Notes under the pieces: model-generated
Databases searched by the model: none
What the model was told of the DNA's origin: nothing
What the model saw: the letters and a program-made list of their open reading frames with translations, nothing else
Translations under genes and position numbers: made by a program
Shown: in pieces, positions 61,701 through 64,000 of the stretch
Layout of the letters: every line of letters begins with the position of its first letter
Numbering within the stretch: the stretch's first letter is position 1
NCBI GenBank assembly: GCA_040221415.1
Contig: JAVKEN010000014.1
Location: 62,001-126,000 of the forward strand
From: JAVKEN01 sp040221415
GTDB taxonomy: Bacteria; Pseudomonadota; Alphaproteobacteria; Rickettsiales; JABSSG01
Direction of reading: 5' to 3'
DNA length: 64,000 bases

Positions 61701-62068
61701 CATTTTCTGCAAATTGGTGAAACCACATTACTCTTTGTGCCCATAAGTTGACTAGCACGTCCATTACACATGCTGACTACACCACTCACTTTAAGATTTA
61801 TAGTAGTTAAAATTGAAGGATTCACTACAAGCTCTGAATCAATGTACTGATTATAGTGAGATAAATTGGTATCTACAGCTGAATTAGTGCTACCATCGCT
61901 TTTAAAATAATAACCATCTGCTCTTACAGTTGTGCTATTACTATATGAATAAGAAGGAGATTTACTTAAAGTAGCTGCTGGATCATCTGGAAAACACACT
62001 TGCTTTTTACAAGAAGAAATGAGAATCAGTGTCAACAATATCCATATACTGGCTCTGAAATTACTCAT
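58730..62068 (-). CDS. VirB6-like type IV secretion protein with lipoprotein signal (b)
   Basis: The 1112-residue protein has the signal MSNFRASIWILLTLILISSC, with lipidation expected at C20. The outer domain (to about 620) is very rich in cysteine and aspartate/serine (CSDGSSKAKFCPSWDQCSKD). Membrane segments lie at about 640-960 with ITQYDLITRLFKFGVLLAL. The C-terminus is Gly/Ser-rich with a 20-residue tandem duplication (GPSPSGSAEGRGGDDG). The start overlaps the previous stop (ATGA), with a GAGGGGGG ribosome binding site. Confidence 0.93.
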   Translation of the reverse strand: MSNFRASIWILLTLILISSCKKQVCFPDDPAATLSKSPSYSYSNSTTVRADGYYFKSDGSTNSAVDTNLSHYNQYIDSELVVNPSILTTINLKVSGVVSMCNGRASQLMGTKSNVVSPICRKCSNKLADGSAPSYCQASSCNNAAGTTCLDYCNSNPGKDCPLGFKYPNVPEQCDLNCKYGSKYFVGATAKDPVHLTYDVYPTDKVTFFVDAPNPCGPFLSRPKSGNFAGDYPDVNRFSFGGNTYPYPKDLVCIQNSSSFNDNQNAADAACTPTQDGTNGVGRHNSRPCWISTGTGLVFTMGTSQTCYTGDQDRKNCLVMSDSKSNGSKDYPQNGLYNDPITNPPPNSSIVTPSLPNFSKLGGSPNCQSSSDKDSCAYSGDGGKKQSNLTCQSVSRSFVNGTGSKIQLIGSMIVDEEGSHHDNHGGYTVYVEHESCRASNGASTLANSNGSGKLEVVMTANCSPNDTANCSKIVPLDLKSYKNNTCKSANSSKCKNDGDDTFCDPCSDGSSKAKFCPSWDQCSKDSNANFYAIKPQDLVANFSKKEIERGVKVWFRVKPEDNATPYYSKGSLNVEYAYGTAPAGLSDTIADVVSYFSTDVMASLKEQFVNITCTGDIGSCSCTSGLDNCAYSYFYYIRILLMFYIVGLGLTFIMGMTKITQYDLITRLFKFGVLLALTRPDSWNFFYDNFFQVFIGGTADLINKSVNQSFLGYFAASCKCIPAGMTQGVTQAATSTGECPAGYVLNPFCFADFGFNMLFTNSTLWYKLAVYYYLSPLTQMLFWIMVYGIWLYIVAIFQAVVTYIMSIISIAILLLLAPIFLPFMLFKLTQSLFENWIKYLIQRTLEPVLLLIGLNILTMLMYMVLHEILDFQVCMGNLITLNVPQSLAAAGGSGTGFFALQFFTPMGYSAGGGGATQYSFTTSFAYFMIFIMLLLLMKNYGSYISNIVNRISSLRLQQFVTTGGGGGGPSVAHIPGKAAAYMLGQDAESKARRSGEISERLNMRKTNAEVTSDRPGGQGDGDQPSGGDSGSGSHSQGSGSQLRGTMGGSGAAGPSPSGSAEGRGGDDGGGAAGPSPSGSAEGRGGDDGSGSDSDSGSGGGDTPSTTSRRGAE
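58801..58926 (-). repeat. 60-bp tandem duplication in a virB6 gene
   Basis: Bases 58801-58860 and 58861-58920 are the same except for two positions. They encode two copies of a Gly/Ser/Pro-rich 20-residue unit near the C-terminus. The unit length is a multiple of three, so the frame is kept and copy number could vary between strains. Confidence 0.95.
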
Positions 62069-64000
62069 GCCCCCCCTCTTGGTGCTCCGCCGCCAGAATC
62101 ACCACTTGTCGATTCTCCACTGGCAGCGTCTTGAGCTTGCTCAGCTGCCGCTGCACCAGGACCTTTAGTTACAGAGTCTTTTGCAAATTTCACAGCCTTA
62201 TCAAACACTTCAGTTGCGCTTCCAGCAGGAATTGCAGCACCTGATGTTATTTGAGCACTAAACTGCCCTAACTGCTTGGCAAAAAAGTAGAAGAAAAAGA
62301 TAAACACTATACTTTTTAATAAACTAGGGAATAAACTATATAATGCATATGGATTAATTACTGAAAACTCTAAAAACAAAGCATCAAAAGTATTTATTCT
62401 GTTTGAAGTTGAATGATACAGAACATAGCCAAAAGCTTTTTTACAATTTTTGGGCTGATCATCACTCATAGTCCAGAAATAAAACTTTTCAGAACTAACT
62501 GAAGAAGTGGCTATTTTAGTATCCCAATGACAATCGGTAAAAATCATATCGTTAAAAATTCCTAACAGCAAAGATAAAAATGCAATTGCTACAACTGGTT
62601 GCAGACTAAAAGAAAGCATAATAGAAAGCCATTTATCAAAGTAGGGTTTTGTATGGCTGAATAAGGCGAAAGGGACAAAAATTACTGCCAGATAGGACAT
62701 CAGTGCCAATGCAACCATAGCCATGATAAATAATTTTACAAAATAAAATGCAATGGAGACTAAAAAGGCAATATAGATACCTATAAATATTACAAAAACA
62801 AACTCAAAAGTAACCACAGTTAAAATCCCCAGATACAGTAATGAAGTCTCTCCCAATAAAGAAAAGAAAGTATCAATACCGTTAACCCTAGTGCCATCCC
62901 ATTTCGCTTTTAAGTCATTATATGATTTTGCAACTGAAGCTAAACCAGTTGTATAAGCCAAAGTACAATCAAGTCCGTCCCATAAAGACAAAGAGCTATA
63001 ATTTTCTCCTGTTTTTGGATCAATATATGGATTATTACCATCTTTCATAACTTTTACAAAATTGCACAGCTCGCCAGAAGAACCACTCATAATGAAATTT
63101 GAAAATGAATTCATAACTGCATAAAACCCGCCGAAGACATACTGATCTACACCGTTTTGGTATTTACCATTTGAATCCTTAATGCCCACTGAGAAATATA
63201 AAACTGCAACTATTTTGATAATAAACCCAAAAAACTCTCCCTTGGAAACTAACTTATCTCCCAAGGCAATATTTATACCAAAAAATATTGTGTACAAAAT
63301 AAGAGCCACTGTCACCGCTGGTCTTAAATTATTCTGCAAATCTGCAAGTAAACTTTTTGCCTTCTTCTGATTAGGACATTTCGAAGGAGCACCATTAAAT
63401 AGATACTCAATAGTATCTTTTACACACTCAACCATTTTCCCAAAAATAGAAAGCATAAATAATGAATGATTTGCCCCACTTGTGCATGCCGTAGATCCAA
63501 AGCAGAAATCGTTGCTCTTCTTCTCAGGAGGAGGCACTGTTGCTATGTTAGATTTGCAAGCAATATAATTATATCCAGCTGGCACTAACATTGTTAAACA
63601 ATTTGATCCAACCATCTGAACCAGCCTTAGCGTAACTCCTGCCCCAATATTTATATCTTTATTTATATCACTGGAAGTTAAATTAAAATTGTATGGAGAA
63701 CTACCATCAAATGGATAAAAATTCCCACTAATTGATCCGTCCTGTATATCACATTTTATTACTGGACAGGCACTTCCATTTTGATCCTTTCTTTTTTTAT
63801 GAGTGGTTGCTTGAGTAATGTCGCTAGTATAAGTAAAGGATCCACTAACCCCTTTTAAACAATTATCATACGAACCAGTACACTTTACAAACTTACCTTC
63901 ATTCATTGTGCTGTCAAAATTCACAGTATCAATAAGTGTGTACCCTCTAGCTGAAGATCCGTTAGTTCCAACAGTACCTCCGTCTAAGAAAGGGTAATGT
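62065..64000 (-). CDS. VirB6-like type IV secretion protein (a), 5' end outside window
   Basis: The reading frame is open to the window edge beyond the first in-frame GTG (63924), reading HYPFLDGGTVGTNGSS, so the gene begins outside. The visible part of about 644 residues has a partly Cys-rich outer domain, a membrane domain (about residues 215-560 of the visible part) with LRPAVTVALILYTIFFGINIAL, and an Ala/Gly-rich end (GAAAAEQAQDAASGE). It is the first of four consecutive virB6-like genes, with ATGA overlap to the next. In Rickettsiales virB3 and virB4 usually precede this run. Confidence 0.9.
   Translation of the reverse strand, partial: HYPFLDGGTVGTNGSSARGYTLIDTVNFDSTMNEGKFVKCTGSYDNCLKGVSGSFTYTSDITQATTHKKRKDQNGSACPVIKCDIQDGSISGNFYPFDGSSPYNFNLTSSDINKDINIGAGVTLRLVQMVGSNCLTMLVPAGYNYIACKSNIATVPPPEKKSNDFCFGSTACTSGANHSLFMLSIFGKMVECVKDTIEYLFNGAPSKCPNQKKAKSLLADLQNNLRPAVTVALILYTIFFGINIALGDKLVSKGEFFGFIIKIVAVLYFSVGIKDSNGKYQNGVDQYVFGGFYAVMNSFSNFIMSGSSGELCNFVKVMKDGNNPYIDPKTGENYSSLSLWDGLDCTLAYTTGLASVAKSYNDLKAKWDGTRVNGIDTFFSLLGETSLLYLGILTVVTFEFVFVIFIGIYIAFLVSIAFYFVKLFIMAMVALALMSYLAVIFVPFALFSHTKPYFDKWLSIMLSFSLQPVVAIAFLSLLLGIFNDMIFTDCHWDTKIATSSVSSEKFYFWTMSDDQPKNCKKAFGYVLYHSTSNRINTFDALFLEFSVINPYALYSLFPSLLKSIVFIFFFYFFAKQLGQFSAQITSGAAIPAGSATEVFDKAVKFAKDSVTKGPGAAAAEQAQDAASGESTSGDSGGGAPRGGA

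Overview
The window reads as a stretch of chromosome from an AT-rich, host-associated alphaproteobacterium, most likely of the order Rickettsiales. The evidence is a head-to-tail run of large VirB6-like proteins plus a detached second VirB4 (the split, duplicated type IV secretion layout known from Rickettsiales), two adjacent cysteine desulfurase genes ahead of iscU-iscA-hscB-hscA-fdx, a block of ankyrin-repeat genes, and an rpmF-plsX-fabH-ihfA-merR cluster. TGA is used as an ordinary stop (for example at the end of hscB), so the code is standard. The genus cannot be fixed from what I can see. No rRNA, tRNA, insertion sequence or CRISPR array was recognised.

Layout. 1-5213: ISC iron-sulfur cluster operon (+). 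5216-6472: a membrane-anchored protein of DUF2125-like appearance, converging on clpB (6461-8998, -), which has a sigma-32-like promoter. 9078-19493: eight ankyrin-repeat genes (-). Seven of them are self-contained cassettes, each with a similar promoter, an MSAGG(GG)-type N-terminus, its own ankyrin array, an acidic linker, usually a C-terminal GGHHHFDDASFG-like tail, and a near-identical terminator. 19587-24054: secF, terC-like gene, murJ and an MFS drug-type exporter. 24118-29934: small hypothetical genes, an LpxR-like lipid A deacylase, a possible NlpC/P60-like protein, two tandem LysE-family exporters and a 482-residue orphan protein. 30047-32941: nrdAB with a terminator and two NrdR-box-like sites upstream. 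33345-37175: small membrane protein, methyltransferase, GNAT acetyltransferase and a sodium:solute symporter. 37176-39701: a VirB4 paralog with eroded ATPase motifs. 39802-43236: bamE, rpmF, plsX, fabH, ihfA-like and merR-like genes. 43242-52746: two coupled unknown genes, two orphan response regulators, dgt, an erpA-like gene, a three-domain dsbD, algH/yqgE, and the yfgM-bamB-der order known from other proteobacteria. 52828-64000: four consecutive virB6-like genes (-), the first of which in transcription order runs off the window edge.

How the parts may work together. The most unusual region is the ankyrin cassette array at 9.6-19.5 kb. The paralogs keep both ends, promoter and terminator while their repeat arrays and linkers vary, and two members carry basic clusters resembling eukaryotic nuclear localisation signals. 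With a type IV secretion locus in the same window, a reasonable inference is a locally expanding family of secreted host-directed effectors whose shared tail could be a delivery or interaction tag. One member has lost its tail through an in-frame TGA, although the tail-coding sequence is intact downstream. This interpretation is inference; the shared architecture and the interrupted tail are directly visible.
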